From Candidatus Woesearchaeota archaeon (GTDB taxonomy: Archaea > Nanobdellota > Nanobdellia > SCGC-AAA011-G17 > JAGVZF01), in contig JAGVZF010000034.1 in assembly GCA_018302785.1 (NCBI GenBank), forward strand, positions 1-57,417: a stretch of 57,417 nucleotides of DNA. Reading direction: 5' to 3'. Positions 17,866 through 28,205 of the stretch are shown piece by piece. The notes beneath the pieces are model-generated. The model did not search any database, was not told the DNA's origin, and worked only from the letters and a program-made list of their open reading frames with translations. Position 1 is the first letter of the stretch. Every line of letters begins with the position of its first letter. The position numbers were made by a program, and so were the translations under genes.

Positions 17866-19635
17866 CTAATATTTTAATTTTATTTTATTAATTATATCAA
17901 GAACTCTCTTTGTAGAATTTCCATCAATTTTATAAAACAAATCTTTTAGTATCTTATCCCTAGCTTTTTTTAATGAGTTAATTACTTTCTTATTATTTAA
18001 TACATCATCAATTGCTTTTTTTAAGTCTTCTTTACTATACACTTCATAACAAACACCAGCCCCAACATAGGGAAGATCATCCTTAACTCCAGTTAAATTC
18101 AAAGAGATTACAGGTTTATCAAACGCCAAAGCCTCTAGTATTGTAGAAGATCCAAATGATATTATAACATCCGAGACATAAAATAAATCATAAAGATTAG
18201 AGCTTAATATAGTTACATGAGTCTTATATTTAGCAGAGAGCCTCAAATACTCATTAGTAGTCAATTCATCTCCAGGATGTTTTTTTACAATAATTTGAAA
18301 TTCTTTAAGTTCTTTAGCAGAATCCAATAATGCTAGAAAAATTGGTCCATTAATGCTTTTATGAACAGCAGAAGTAAATAATATAATCCTCTTATTAGGC
18401 AAGGAGAATTTTTCCATTATTGAATCTTTATCCCTATTGTCAAGAACCGAATCTAATTTTGGCCAACCTGTGACTATAACATTTTTAATTCCCCTTTTAT
18501 TATAAAACTCTTTACTTCTAAGGCCATAAGCTAAATAATAGTCTAATGTAGGTGAATTATATGAAGTAGGCTCTCGGTTATTCAGAACTCCGTTTTGCAT
18601 ATACACTAAAGGAATTTTTTGTTCCCTACAGTATCTATAAACTGGTTTAGCTAGCCCAGATGATTCATCCAAACCAAATATCAAAGAAGGCTTACAAATA
18701 TCTATCATATTCCTTCCAACCTCATGTACATAAAGAATTTCTTCTATAAACATTCTTTTTCCAAAGAAATAATCAAATATATCTTCTAAACTATTCTCTA
18801 ATTGTATATTTAAATATGAAAATTTTATTTTTTTAAATGACTTAAATTTATTATTATAAATTTTTAAGTAATCCTTAACATTCTTTATATCATCAAATGA
18901 ACAAAATTTTTCAAAATCCACATAATCTAAGTTATTACTATCTAAGACGTTCTTTAATTGTTCTTTGACTCTAATTTCCTGCCTTATTATAAGTCCATCT
19001 GAAGTTCTTTTTATTATTGGGAGAATGCTATCAATAGCACTATTTAAGCTAATAATAAATAAGACTTGGTTTTTCTTTACTTCCAAATCTAGACTATTTT
19101 TTCTATTTCTATATCTTCTTAAAGTCCTGATAATAAAAGGTTTGAAGTTTGGTAATTTATATTTCCGTTTGCCTATAACAGGTATATTATAAAATCCAGT
19201 TACATCAAGAATAGCATTGGATATAACAGAAGCATCGTAAACGAAGTAAACACAATTTATCTTTTCATCCTGTATTACTTTCTTAAATAGTTTTATCATC
19301 TGTAATCTATCATTAAAATATTCATAAAGAAAACTAATAAAATTAGATTCCATATAATCCCACATATCAATATTTTTGTATTTTAGAAATTCCATTAATG
19401 TTATATTATTTACTTTTAATTCCCCCCAAGATTTATATAAGTTCCATGCCTCAAAAAACATATCTTTATTCAAGTCCCCATAATAATCTTCTTCACTTTT
19501 TGAATCAAAATTAATTAAATTCTTTGTACCTTTTAATGCAAGAATTATAAATTTCTCATTCTTAGAAGTTAAATTACTTATTAAACTATTATAAAAATTA
19601 ATTTCATTTAGATTTTTGATTACAATTAATTTCAT
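17866..19635 (-). CDS. GT-B fold surface-polysaccharide biosynthesis protein (CDP-glycerol/capsule transferase-like)
   Basis: VTGWPKLDSVL, IIVKKHPGDE, DVIISFGSSTILEALAFDKPVISLN. Confidence 0.65.
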   Translation of the reverse strand: MKLIVIKNLNEINFYNSLISNLTSKNEKFIILALKGTKNLINFDSKSEEDYYGDLNKDMFFEAWNLYKSWGELKVNNITLMEFLKYKNIDMWDYMESNFISFLYEYFNDRLQMIKLFKKVIQDEKINCVYFVYDASVISNAILDVTGFYNIPVIGKRKYKLPNFKPFIIRTLRRYRNRKNSLDLEVKKNQVLFIISLNSAIDSILPIIKRTSDGLIIRQEIRVKEQLKNVLDSNNLDYVDFEKFCSFDDIKNVKDYLKIYNNKFKSFKKIKFSYLNIQLENSLEDIFDYFFGKRMFIEEILYVHEVGRNMIDICKPSLIFGLDESSGLAKPVYRYCREQKIPLVYMQNGVLNNREPTSYNSPTLDYYLAYGLRSKEFYNKRGIKNVIVTGWPKLDSVLDNRDKDSIMEKFSLPNKRIILFTSAVHKSINGPIFLALLDSAKELKEFQIIVKKHPGDELTTNEYLRLSAKYKTHVTILSSNLYDLFYVSDVIISFGSSTILEALAFDKPVISLNLTGVKDDLPYVGAGVCYEVYSKEDLKKAIDDVLNNKKVINSLKKARDKILKDLFYKIDGNSTKRVLDIINKIKLKY

Positions 19636-19636
19636 T

Positions 19637-20740
19637 TTAAATTAACTTAACATACATCTCTTCTAATTTTGGAATAAGTACCTTCCAATCATAATTTATA
19701 GCCTTACTTTTAGAATAATTTCCCATTTCCTTCAAATCCATTTTCATAATTCTTTCAATTGTCAATATAACTTCATTATCATTTATTACAAAACCATTTT
19801 TCCCATTTTCTATTAGTTCTTTAGCTGCACCAACATTAGTAGATATTACTGGTAAGCCTGCAGCCATCGCCTCTAATATGGGGATACCAAAACTCTCATT
19901 TGAGGAAGTTAACACAAATAAATCTGCACATAAATAATAATCAATAATCTCATTGAAAAATTTTTGGCCAACAAATATTACTTTATTCTCTATCTTAAGT
20001 TCTTTTATTAAATTATTTAAATACTTAAAATATTCATTATCAACAACAGTTCCAACATGAACAAAGAATACATCTAGATCTTTAATTGCCCTAAGGCTTA
20101 GCTCTAATCTCCTTTTTCTGACTATACTACTAACATTAATTACAATAAATTTATTGGGGATCTCCAATTTTCTTCTAAGCAACTGTTTATCATATTTTTT
20201 CTGAAATTTATGATAATCCACTCCTGAAGGCCAAACAAAAATTCTTTCTGGTTTAAGATTTGTCCTTTCCATTAAAATTTTCTTTTGTTCTTCAGTAAAA
20301 ACCTGAATTATATTTGCTTGTTTCGCTGGCCATTTTAAAAAAAAATTATAATAAATTTTACCTAATACCCCTTTATGGGGTGGCACATCCCGGTCTATAT
20401 CAGCCCATAATACTAAATTATATTTTTTAATTCTCTTCAAATATCCTGTTATAAATGTAGAAAAATACCCAATTACATGCGTATGTATGATATCTGGATT
20501 TTTATCAAATAATATTCTAAATATAACGCCTGGAAAGAATGCCTTTTTAAAAATTTTTATACCCCTAAATCTTGTAATTTTAACTTTAGATGCTTTATCA
20601 TTTGGAGGCAAGGCACTTAATCTAACGTCAGAAGTGTATATTTCAACATCATGACCTAAGTCCTTCATACCCTCTATCATGTAAATGGTACTATGGCCAC
20701 TTCTATTACTATAATCATCTAATATGTGAATAATTTTCAT
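19637..20740 (-). CDS. GT4-family glycosyltransferase
   Basis: GHSTIYMIEGMKDLGHDVEIYT; FVLTSSNESFGIPILEAMAAGLPVISTNVGAAKELI. Confidence 0.87.
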   Translation of the reverse strand: MKIIHILDDYSNRSGHSTIYMIEGMKDLGHDVEIYTSDVRLSALPPNDKASKVKITRFRGIKIFKKAFFPGVIFRILFDKNPDIIHTHVIGYFSTFITGYLKRIKKYNLVLWADIDRDVPPHKGVLGKIYYNFFLKWPAKQANIIQVFTEEQKKILMERTNLKPERIFVWPSGVDYHKFQKKYDKQLLRRKLEIPNKFIVINVSSIVRKRRLELSLRAIKDLDVFFVHVGTVVDNEYFKYLNNLIKELKIENKVIFVGQKFFNEIIDYYLCADLFVLTSSNESFGIPILEAMAAGLPVISTNVGAAKELIENGKNGFVINDNEVILTIERIMKMDLKEMGNYSKSKAINYDWKVLIPKLEEMYVKLI

Positions 20741-20762
20741 AAAGAGTAAAAACTAATTAATT

Positions 20763-21806
20763 TTATAAAACTAATCTTTTATAACCACTAATCACCTTTT
20801 CAATAATCACTTCCCAAACAAAATTTTTTTCTATGTGTTTTGATAACTCTCTACTTTTATCTTTAGATAGCCCCTCTTTAATAGCTTTTTCAATGCTTTC
20901 TATATTAAGTGGATTTACATAATCTCCATAATCCCCAAAATATTCTTTAGTACTCCCTCTTTCTGTTATTACAATATTTGTGCCAGCCAATGCAGCTTCT
21001 AAAGCAACTATACCAGGACTTTCAACATAACTGGGTAGTACAAGAACTTTGGCTGCAGCATATGCCGACATTAAAATACTTGAATCCATGTCAAACTTAC
21101 CCAAGAAATGAATATTTTTCCCGGCAGTCTTAACACAAGTATCATAATATTGTTGCTGATCAATAATTTTATCTCCAATAATAACTAAAGGAGTCCCAAG
21201 TTTATTCATTATCTTAATTAAATTAAGAACATTCTTCCTTGTGTCTATTCTCCCCACAAAAAGTACAAAATCTTGCAGTTTATATTTATCAATGAATTCA
21301 TCTGGTTTTGCATTCTTAAATTTTTTTTCAACTCCTACAGGTACTGTAAAAATCTTTTCTTTATTAATATTAAAATCCCTAATTAAATAATCTGTTTCGT
21401 CACGAGAATCAACAAATATAATATCTGACATTTTCAAAATACTTTTAGTTTTTATTCCAAAGTCAAATAATATAGAATTCTTTAATCCGAAATAAGCTAG
21501 ATTTTTGAACTTTTTCTTAAATCCGAATGATTCATATAAAGAATACTTCAATGAAGGCCTATTATATATAGGAGTTAATGCAATAGGAACTTTTTGTAAA
21601 TGCGCAAAATTAACTACATCATAACAATTATTTGATTTACCAAAATTATGCAATAAATCAAAATCATTTAGTTTATCTTCCCACGGATTAAATAATTTAA
21701 CTTTTATTCCCGCTTTTTCTAAATATTCTTTAGTTTTAAGTAATAAAACCTCTCCACCACCCGGATGCTGGAATCCTATATTGCTATTATTAAATAGAAT
21801 CTTCAT
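20763..21806 (-). CDS. GT4-family glycosyltransferase (paralog of 27171..28205)
   Basis: GGGEVLLLKTKEYLEKAGIKVKLF; FVLFVGRIDTRKNVLNLI; SYVESPGIVALEAALAGTNIVITERGST. Confidence 0.85.
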   Translation of the reverse strand: MKILFNNSNIGFQHPGGGEVLLLKTKEYLEKAGIKVKLFNPWEDKLNDFDLLHNFGKSNNCYDVVNFAHLQKVPIALTPIYNRPSLKYSLYESFGFKKKFKNLAYFGLKNSILFDFGIKTKSILKMSDIIFVDSRDETDYLIRDFNINKEKIFTVPVGVEKKFKNAKPDEFIDKYKLQDFVLFVGRIDTRKNVLNLIKIMNKLGTPLVIIGDKIIDQQQYYDTCVKTAGKNIHFLGKFDMDSSILMSAYAAAKVLVLPSYVESPGIVALEAALAGTNIVITERGSTKEYFGDYGDYVNPLNIESIEKAIKEGLSKDKSRELSKHIEKNFVWEVIIEKVISGYKRLVL

Positions 21807-21843
21807 TGGTATAAATATCAGAAGATAAAAAATAAAAAATATC

Positions 21844-22890
21844 TTACTGAACTAAATGTTCTAAGCTCAACAAAACACCTGCAGGTAAATCAACACTAAC
21901 TACCCTTCCCAAATATATTTCATATTCCTTTGGAGAAATACCAGTTCCAGGTCTCTTTATTCCAAGATTGTCCTCAGTTAGAATGTCTCCTGCTTTAACA
22001 TCTCTAGTTATTACTAAACTATGCCTAAATAAATCTGTTGCACTTTTCTCTACTTCTAAAAATGCCTTCTGAGTACCTAATGCACGGTGAATTTCATCTA
22101 CACCTCTTACTAACTCAGACAATTCATCAGGTTCAATTGAAGCTTTTTGATCTGGTCCTGGCCAATTTCTATCAATAGTAAAATGTTTTTCAACAAGATT
22201 TGCCCCTAAACCTATAGCAGCCAATGTAATAGTGATTCCTTGTGAATGATCAGAAAAACCTATAGGTATATTGTACTTTCTTTTCAATACAGGTATTACG
22301 CCAATATTACAATCTTCTGGTCTAGTAGGGTATTGAAAAACACAGTGCATTAATGCAATTTGGTCATTAATTTTAACAACAGACTGGAGGGCATCATCTA
22401 TGTCTTGATACGTAGAAGCTGCTGTAGATATTATCATTGGTTTCCCTCTTCTTGCAATATGTCTAAGTAATGGCATATTAGTCAATTCTCCAGATCCTAT
22501 CTTGTAACCAGGTAAATCAAATTCATCAAGGAAATCAATAGCTTCTCTGCAATAAGCTGTAGACATAAAAATTATCCCTTTTTCTTCTGCCCGTCTCTTA
22601 AGCGCACGATGATCATCTTTAGACAAACTGATTCTGTTTAATAATTCATATAAATTTTCATTCTCCAAGTGGACAGCACTACCAGCAGACTCTAACATTT
22701 CATATTCAGGTAAATGAGTTTGGAATTTAACAACATCAGCTCCAGATTCTGCTGCAGCATCAACTAATTCCACAGCCTTTTTCATATCACCATCATGATT
22801 TATGCCTGCCTCTGCAATAATAAAAGGCTTATAACCATCTCCAATATTTCTTCCAATATATATGCTACTTTTCATGTTCATTACCTCCAT
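21844..22890 (-). CDS. neuB: N-acetylneuraminate/legionaminate-type synthase (NeuB family with C-terminal SAF domain); true start may be an internal Met (MNMKSS/MKSS)
   Basis: FIIAEAGINHDGDMKKAVELVDAAAESGADVVKFQT; IGFSDHSQGI; SAF-like C-terminus. Confidence 0.9.
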   Translation of the reverse strand: MEVMNMKSSIYIGRNIGDGYKPFIIAEAGINHDGDMKKAVELVDAAAESGADVVKFQTHLPEYEMLESAGSAVHLENENLYELLNRISLSKDDHRALKRRAEEKGIIFMSTAYCREAIDFLDEFDLPGYKIGSGELTNMPLLRHIARRGKPMIISTAASTYQDIDDALQSVVKINDQIALMHCVFQYPTRPEDCNIGVIPVLKRKYNIPIGFSDHSQGITITLAAIGLGANLVEKHFTIDRNWPGPDQKASIEPDELSELVRGVDEIHRALGTQKAFLEVEKSATDLFRHSLVITRDVKAGDILTEDNLGIKRPGTGISPKEYEIYLGRVVSVDLPAGVLLSLEHLVQ

Positions 22891-22912
22891 ATGTTTATCA
22901 ATTTAAAAACTA

Positions 22913-23629
22913 TTACAATAATTTAAGTTTCTTAAGATGTTGTTCTATAACAAAAAAATCTACTTCTGTGTCTATATCTAAAGAGGAAAATTCATCCATT
23001 TCATATATTGCATTATTCTCTTTAATAACTATATTATTCTTTTCTTTTAGTTTATCCCTTTTAGTAAACCAAAATGCACCATTAGCTTGATATACTGAAG
23101 GCAGTTGCTGCCTCTCTAAATTATATGCATCTCTTCCATCATCTAATTCTATCAATGGAACTCCCAAATCATTTTTTTCAACAAACATCCAATAAGGGGG
23201 GAAGGCTCTTTTTACACTAATTAAAGAATCAAAATTCCCGCTCATAAATTTTTCGTAAGCCTCCTTAATATGTGAAGCAGTTGTAAGTGGAGTAGTACAT
23301 TGTAATGTTACCACAACATCTACCTTAATTCCTTTACTCTGTTCCAAAAAAGATACTGCATGTTCTATAACTGGTGGAGTATGAGCAATATCGGTAGCCA
23401 AATGTGCAGGCCTTAAAAAAGGAACAGATGCCCCAAATTTTCTTGCAATATTTGCTATTTCTTCAGAATCTGTACTAACAATAACATCATTAAATACCTT
23501 AGATTTTAATGATGCTTCAATTGCATATGTAATCAATGGTTTTCCATCTAGTAACTTAATGTTTTTTCCAGGAACCCCTTTTGATCCTCCTCTTGCAGGG
23601 ATAATTGCTACAACATACTTATTACCCAT
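22913..23629 (-). CDS. neuA: CMP-N-acetylneuraminate-type cytidylyltransferase
   Basis: AIIPARGGSKGVPGKNIKLLDGKPLITYAIEASLKSKVFNDVIVSTDSEEIA. Confidence 0.9.
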   Translation of the reverse strand: MGNKYVVAIIPARGGSKGVPGKNIKLLDGKPLITYAIEASLKSKVFNDVIVSTDSEEIANIARKFGASVPFLRPAHLATDIAHTPPVIEHAVSFLEQSKGIKVDVVVTLQCTTPLTTASHIKEAYEKFMSGNFDSLISVKRAFPPYWMFVEKNDLGVPLIELDDGRDAYNLERQQLPSVYQANGAFWFTKRDKLKEKNNIVIKENNAIYEMDEFSSLDIDTEVDFFVIEQHLKKLKLL

Positions 23630-23680
23630 AAATATACACTATCAGATAAATTTAAATAAATTTCTACTAGCCTCAACTTC

Positions 23681-24796
23681 ATGAAAATATTAAGTGCTGC
23701 ATGGCACCCCGGAAGTGCAAACTCAATAGCTCCTGTAATAAAGCAATTAGAAAATGATCCCAATGTTGAGTTAGAAGTACTTGCATTTGAGTCTGCAGCA
23801 GAAGTTTTTAAAGATAAAGGTATTAATTGTTCCGAAGTTTCATCGCCATCATTAGAGTCTATGATTTCAATAGTAGACTCTATAAATCCAGATTTAACAC
23901 TAACAGGAACAAGTAATCGGAACAAAAAACATAACGAAGTACTTGAACAAAATGTAACTCTTGCAACCAAAGTAAGGGGAATTGCATCATTAGCAGTAGT
24001 GGATGTAGTAAGTACATATACAGAAATTTTCAGTGGATCTAAACCAAATCAAAGATTTTTATATCTTCCAGATAAGGTAGCTGTAATGAATGAAAAAGCC
24101 AGACAATTAATGTTAGAAGAAGGTTTTCCAAGTGAAATAATTCATGTCACTGGGAATCCACAATTTGATGATCTATCCTCTATAAAAAGTAGTTTTACAC
24201 AAGAGGATAAAGAAAGAATAAGAAGAGAGTTAAATATAAGTCTAAATTCATATTTAGTTTTATTTTTGTCACAACCTATTGAAGATGACTTTGGATCAGA
24301 TACATCAAATCCAAAATACTTAGGATATACTGAAAAAACAGTATTCTCATACTTACTTGAAACAATACAAAAAACAAAACAACCTGAACAAGGACTAGTT
24401 TTACTTGTAAAAACGCATCCAAGGGAAGGAGAAGCAGAAAGTTTGAAAGCATTAGCAAGTTCATATCCAAGTACAAGATTCATTGGAAGATATAACCCTA
24501 GACAATTAATTTTAGCAGCAGATTTAGTCATTAGCGCATTTTCAACACTTCTTTACGATTCCACTTTATTAGACAAACCATCCATTAGCCTACAACCAGG
24601 TTTAATTAAAGAAGATATGATAGCAACCAATCCATTAGGTATCACAGTCCCCATATATACAAAAGAAGAAATAGTTCCAACATTGGAAAGAACAATACAT
24701 AATCAAAGTTATCAAAAAGATTTGAAAATAAAAAGAGATAGTTTTAAAATAGAAGGTAATGCAACGCAAAATATCTTAAATTTAATTTATAGATAA
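23681..24796 (+). CDS. GT-B fold protein of unknown specificity (glycosyltransferase or nucleotide-sugar-processing enzyme)
   Basis: N-terminal Rossmann-like segment; VTGNPQFDDL, VLLVKTHPREGEAE, LVISAFSTLLYDSTLLDKPSISLQPG; divergent from neuA. Confidence 0.55.
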   Translation: MKILSAAWHPGSANSIAPVIKQLENDPNVELEVLAFESAAEVFKDKGINCSEVSSPSLESMISIVDSINPDLTLTGTSNRNKKHNEVLEQNVTLATKVRGIASLAVVDVVSTYTEIFSGSKPNQRFLYLPDKVAVMNEKARQLMLEEGFPSEIIHVTGNPQFDDLSSIKSSFTQEDKERIRRELNISLNSYLVLFLSQPIEDDFGSDTSNPKYLGYTEKTVFSYLLETIQKTKQPEQGLVLLVKTHPREGEAESLKALASSYPSTRFIGRYNPRQLILAADLVISAFSTLLYDSTLLDKPSISLQPGLIKEDMIATNPLGITVPIYTKEEIVPTLERTIHNQSYQKDLKIKRDSFKIEGNATQNILNLIYR

Positions 24797-24801
24797 TTAA
24801 T

Positions 24802-25839
24802 TTAAACCAATTGAGCTGACTCTTTTATCATTCTTCTTAGAACAGCCCCCCTTAATCCACATCCATCGCATATTTTCATATCTCCAGACCTACCATCAAG
24901 ATGAAGTTTTCTAAAAGCCATAAGTTTTCTACTTTTCCAAATATCTTCTAATTTATCAGTATTCAAATTACCTACAACTTCTTCATTGTAAGTATCACCA
25001 CAACATAAAGTAACATTACCATTCCAATTTACAAATAATCTGTGCCAAAGTTGCGGGCAGGCAAATTTCTTTTCAACTTCTGGAAAAGAACCTTTACTTC
25101 CTAAAGACATATCGTACATATCATCAAATGCAACAATATCAACATGAGATCCCCAGAATTTCTTAAATTCCTCTACTTGGTGTTTATTAGTTTCTTGAAG
25201 AACAGCTTGTATTCTAATCCTAGGTTTCAATTCTCCAGCAGCATTTGTCTTTCCTACCTCATCTCTCAATCTTTTAAATCTACTAATATTCTCTACAACT
25301 TGATCAAATTTTGCACCAACCCTAATAGACTCGTAAACCTCTTTGGTGCATCCATCCACAGAAAAAATTACTTTATCAATACCAGCATCTATTAGAGCTC
25401 TAGCTTTAGCTTCAGTCATCAAAGTCCCATTTGTATTGATCATTACCTCGATAACCCCTTTTTGTTTAGCATATCTTACCATATCAACAAGCTTAGAATG
25501 TAGCATAGGTTCTCCCCTATAATTTAATTTAATAGAGGCTAATTTCTTATTCCCAAATTTATCTTGTCTTCCCTCATCAATACCTTTTTTGAATAACTCA
25601 AAATCCATATAGCCTAATTCATTTTCTTCATGGAATTTCTTATCACTCTGGAAGCACATTACACACCTTAAATTACAAGGTGCAGCACTTTCAAAGTCAA
25701 CATGGATTGGGAAATCATCCACTATATTTAGCGCAGGATTATTATTCCATCTCCATCTATACTTTTGATACTCTTCTGTACTCTCTTCATTAGACCCTTG
25801 AGCTACAGTAAATGTCGGATTAACAATGAATTCTACCAT
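24802..25839 (-). CDS. Radical SAM protein with SPASM-type C-terminal Cys cluster
   Basis: CNLRCVMC motif; C-terminal CPQ...TLCCGDTY...CDGC. Confidence 0.87.
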   Translation of the reverse strand: MVEFIVNPTFTVAQGSNEESTEEYQKYRWRWNNNPALNIVDDFPIHVDFESAAPCNLRCVMCFQSDKKFHEENELGYMDFELFKKGIDEGRQDKFGNKKLASIKLNYRGEPMLHSKLVDMVRYAKQKGVIEVMINTNGTLMTEAKARALIDAGIDKVIFSVDGCTKEVYESIRVGAKFDQVVENISRFKRLRDEVGKTNAAGELKPRIRIQAVLQETNKHQVEEFKKFWGSHVDIVAFDDMYDMSLGSKGSFPEVEKKFACPQLWHRLFVNWNGNVTLCCGDTYNEEVVGNLNTDKLEDIWKSRKLMAFRKLHLDGRSGDMKICDGCGLRGAVLRRMIKESAQLV

Positions 25840-25904
25840 ATAATAAGCCTCTTCTAATTTTAATTCCCAATATTTTAAATTACTTTTGGTATTACTAGTA
25901 GATA

Positions 25905-27128
25905 CTAATTTTCTAATGATTTTAAAGAATCTACATTCTCCATAACTTTAGTAAAACCATTAATGATATCTTGCATGTCTTCAAAATTATTTGGGTACAT
26001 AATTTTTCTAATCCATATAGCACTTTTACTACACAAATCTTCTGCAATAGGATTCATACCTTTATAATACTTTCCTTCATCATTATTGAGGAATATTGGA
26101 TTCATATATAGTGGATGTGGATATCCCTTATCAGCCTCGATACCCTCAGCATTTAACGCTTTCAAAAAAACATCTCTAGTTACTCCTACTTTATTTTCAT
26201 CAAATAATAAAGGGCATACATGAGCTACACTATAAGATTGATTTGGGATTTTTAACTTAGAGATTCCATCAAAGTTTATTCCTTTATCTAAATATTGGGT
26301 ATTAAGAATTCTATATTTATTTAAAGATTCTAACTTTTTAAGTTGCTCTATCCCGATAGCAGCCTCAAATTCAGTCATTCTATAGTTCCAACCTAAAATC
26401 TTAGAAAGATAACTTCTACCTCCACTAACTAATATCTCACCATGACTTCTAACTAGTCTACATATATCATTATAATCAGAATTATTAGTAATAATCATAC
26501 CACCTTCACCAGTCACCATATTTTTTGTCTCAACAAAACTAAACGCACCAATATCTCCAATTGTACCAACTAATTTTCCTTTATATTTTGCACCAGGAGA
26601 TTGTGCACAATCCTCAAGTATTTTTATATTATATTCATTTGCAATTTCTATAATAGGGCCCATGTCACAAGGATTACCCACAAGATGAACTGGAATTATT
26701 GCTTTAGTTTTTTTTGTAATTAATGATCTTATGTTCTCAGTATTAACATTAAAAGTATCTTTATTAACATCACAAAAAATTGGAATTGCATTACACATAA
26801 GAACAGAAGAAGCAGTAGCTGTAAACGTGTAACTAGGAACAATAACTTCATCACCTTTAGTTACACCAAGTGCTACTAAACCAGCATGTAAAGCAGCAGT
26901 TCCGGAGTTAAATGCCACTGCATAATTCATATTATGATATTTTGAAAATTTATCTTCAAATTCCATAACTTTTGGACCACCAGTTCTATAACTTTTATGA
27001 AATCCCGATAATACTCTAGTTCTAAAAACATCCATTACAGCTTTTTCTTCTTTTTCGTCATAGTCTGGTAAATATTGAAATGGCTTTTTCCTTATAGGCT
27101 CTCCTCCAAAAATAGCAAGTTTACTCAT
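25905..27128 (-). CDS. DegT/DnrJ/EryC1/StrS family PLP-dependent sugar aminotransferase
   Basis: FNSGTAALHAGLVALGVTKGDEVIVPSYTFTATA; ILEDCAQSPGAKYKGK; PLP-Lys in FSFVETKNMVTGEGG. Confidence 0.92.
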   Translation of the reverse strand: MSKLAIFGGEPIRKKPFQYLPDYDEKEEKAVMDVFRTRVLSGFHKSYRTGGPKVMEFEDKFSKYHNMNYAVAFNSGTAALHAGLVALGVTKGDEVIVPSYTFTATASSVLMCNAIPIFCDVNKDTFNVNTENIRSLITKKTKAIIPVHLVGNPCDMGPIIEIANEYNIKILEDCAQSPGAKYKGKLVGTIGDIGAFSFVETKNMVTGEGGMIITNNSDYNDICRLVRSHGEILVSGGRSYLSKILGWNYRMTEFEAAIGIEQLKKLESLNKYRILNTQYLDKGINFDGISKLKIPNQSYSVAHVCPLLFDENKVGVTRDVFLKALNAEGIEADKGYPHPLYMNPIFLNNDEGKYYKGMNPIAEDLCSKSAIWIRKIMYPNNFEDMQDIINGFTKVMENVDSLKSLEN

Positions 27129-27170
27129 ATTATCATTTTACTCAATTTATTTATTATTTAAATTTTATTG

Positions 27171-28205
27171 TTAAATTACTTTTTTATAGCCTATTATTAA
27201 TCTTTCAATAACTCTCGACCACAGAAAATTTTTTTTAATATGTAAAGACAAATCTTTATTCTTATCCTTATCAAGAGCTTTTCTTATTTTCATTTCAATA
27301 TCTAAATTACTACGTGGATTAACATAAAGAGCATATTTGTTATAATAATCCATAGTGGATCCTCTTCTTGTTATTACAATATTTGCTCCTGCTAATCCAG
27401 CTTCTAAACCCACTAAACTCGGAGTTTCGTACCAACTAGGCATCACTAATACTTTTGCTGCAGCATAAGCAGATTCTAGCATCGAAGAACCATGATCCAT
27501 ATTACCCAAGAAATAAATATTTTTCTTTGCAATTTTAACACAGTTTTCATAATATGTAAGATTATCTTGAGTTTTAGATCCAATTATAACCAAAGGTACT
27601 TTTATTTTATTCATAATTCTAATTAAACTCAGAATATTTTTCCTAGGTTCTATCTTTCCTACAAAAAGCACAAAATCTTGCAGTTTATATTTATCAATGA
27701 ATTCATCTGGTTTTGCCTTATAAAATCTCTCATCTACCCCACAAGGCACTGGATGTATCTTTCTTATTGGGAATCCAAAATCTTTACATAATAATCTCCC
27801 TTCAATCATTGAATCTGGAGTAATTAAATCAGTCATCATCATAATTTTTTTAGATTTAGAAACCATTGGAAAATGCTTCTTTAATAATGTGTATCCAATA
27901 TTTTTAATTTTTTGAGGTGTTAAAAAATGCTCATTTAAACCGTAACTCAAAGCGGGCCAGTTATATATTGGAGTTAAAACTACTGGTAAATTATACATTT
28001 TTGAAAGTTTGATGAAATCATAACTATTATCAGTCTTACCAAAATTATGCATTATATCGTAGTCAATCATTTTATCATGCCATTGATCAAATAATTTAAC
28101 TTTTATTCCCGCTTTTTCTAAATATTCTTTAGTTTTAAGTAGCAAAATTTCTCCGCCACCAGGAACTTGAAATACAGTATTGTTACAATTAAAAAGTACT
28201 TTCAT
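27171..28205 (-). CDS. GT4-family glycosyltransferase, paralog of 20763..21806; start refined to MKVLFNCNN (28205), ATGA-coupled to the upstream gene
   Basis: MKVLFNCNNTVFQVPGGGEILLLKTKEYLEKAGIKVKLF aligns with the start of the paralog; ATG at 28205-28203 overlaps the upstream TGA. Confidence 0.85.
   Translation of the reverse strand: MKVLFNCNNTVFQVPGGGEILLLKTKEYLEKAGIKVKLFDQWHDKMIDYDIMHNFGKTDNSYDFIKLSKMYNLPVVLTPIYNWPALSYGLNEHFLTPQKIKNIGYTLLKKHFPMVSKSKKIMMMTDLITPDSMIEGRLLCKDFGFPIRKIHPVPCGVDERFYKAKPDEFIDKYKLQDFVLFVGKIEPRKNILSLIRIMNKIKVPLVIIGSKTQDNLTYYENCVKIAKKNIYFLGNMDHGSSMLESAYAAAKVLVMPSWYETPSLVGLEAGLAGANIVITRRGSTMDYYNKYALYVNPRSNLDIEMKIRKALDKDKNKDLSLHIKKNFLWSRVIERLIIGYKKVI

Noticed and set aside
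23608-23970. 120-aa antisense ORF across the 5' end of the 23681..24796 gene
   Set aside because: Antisense to a better-supported GT-B gene and overlaps neuA start; no domain recognisable.
24142-24531. Antisense ORFs (24142..24531, 24276..24476) within the GT-B gene
   Set aside because: Shadow ORFs without coding character.
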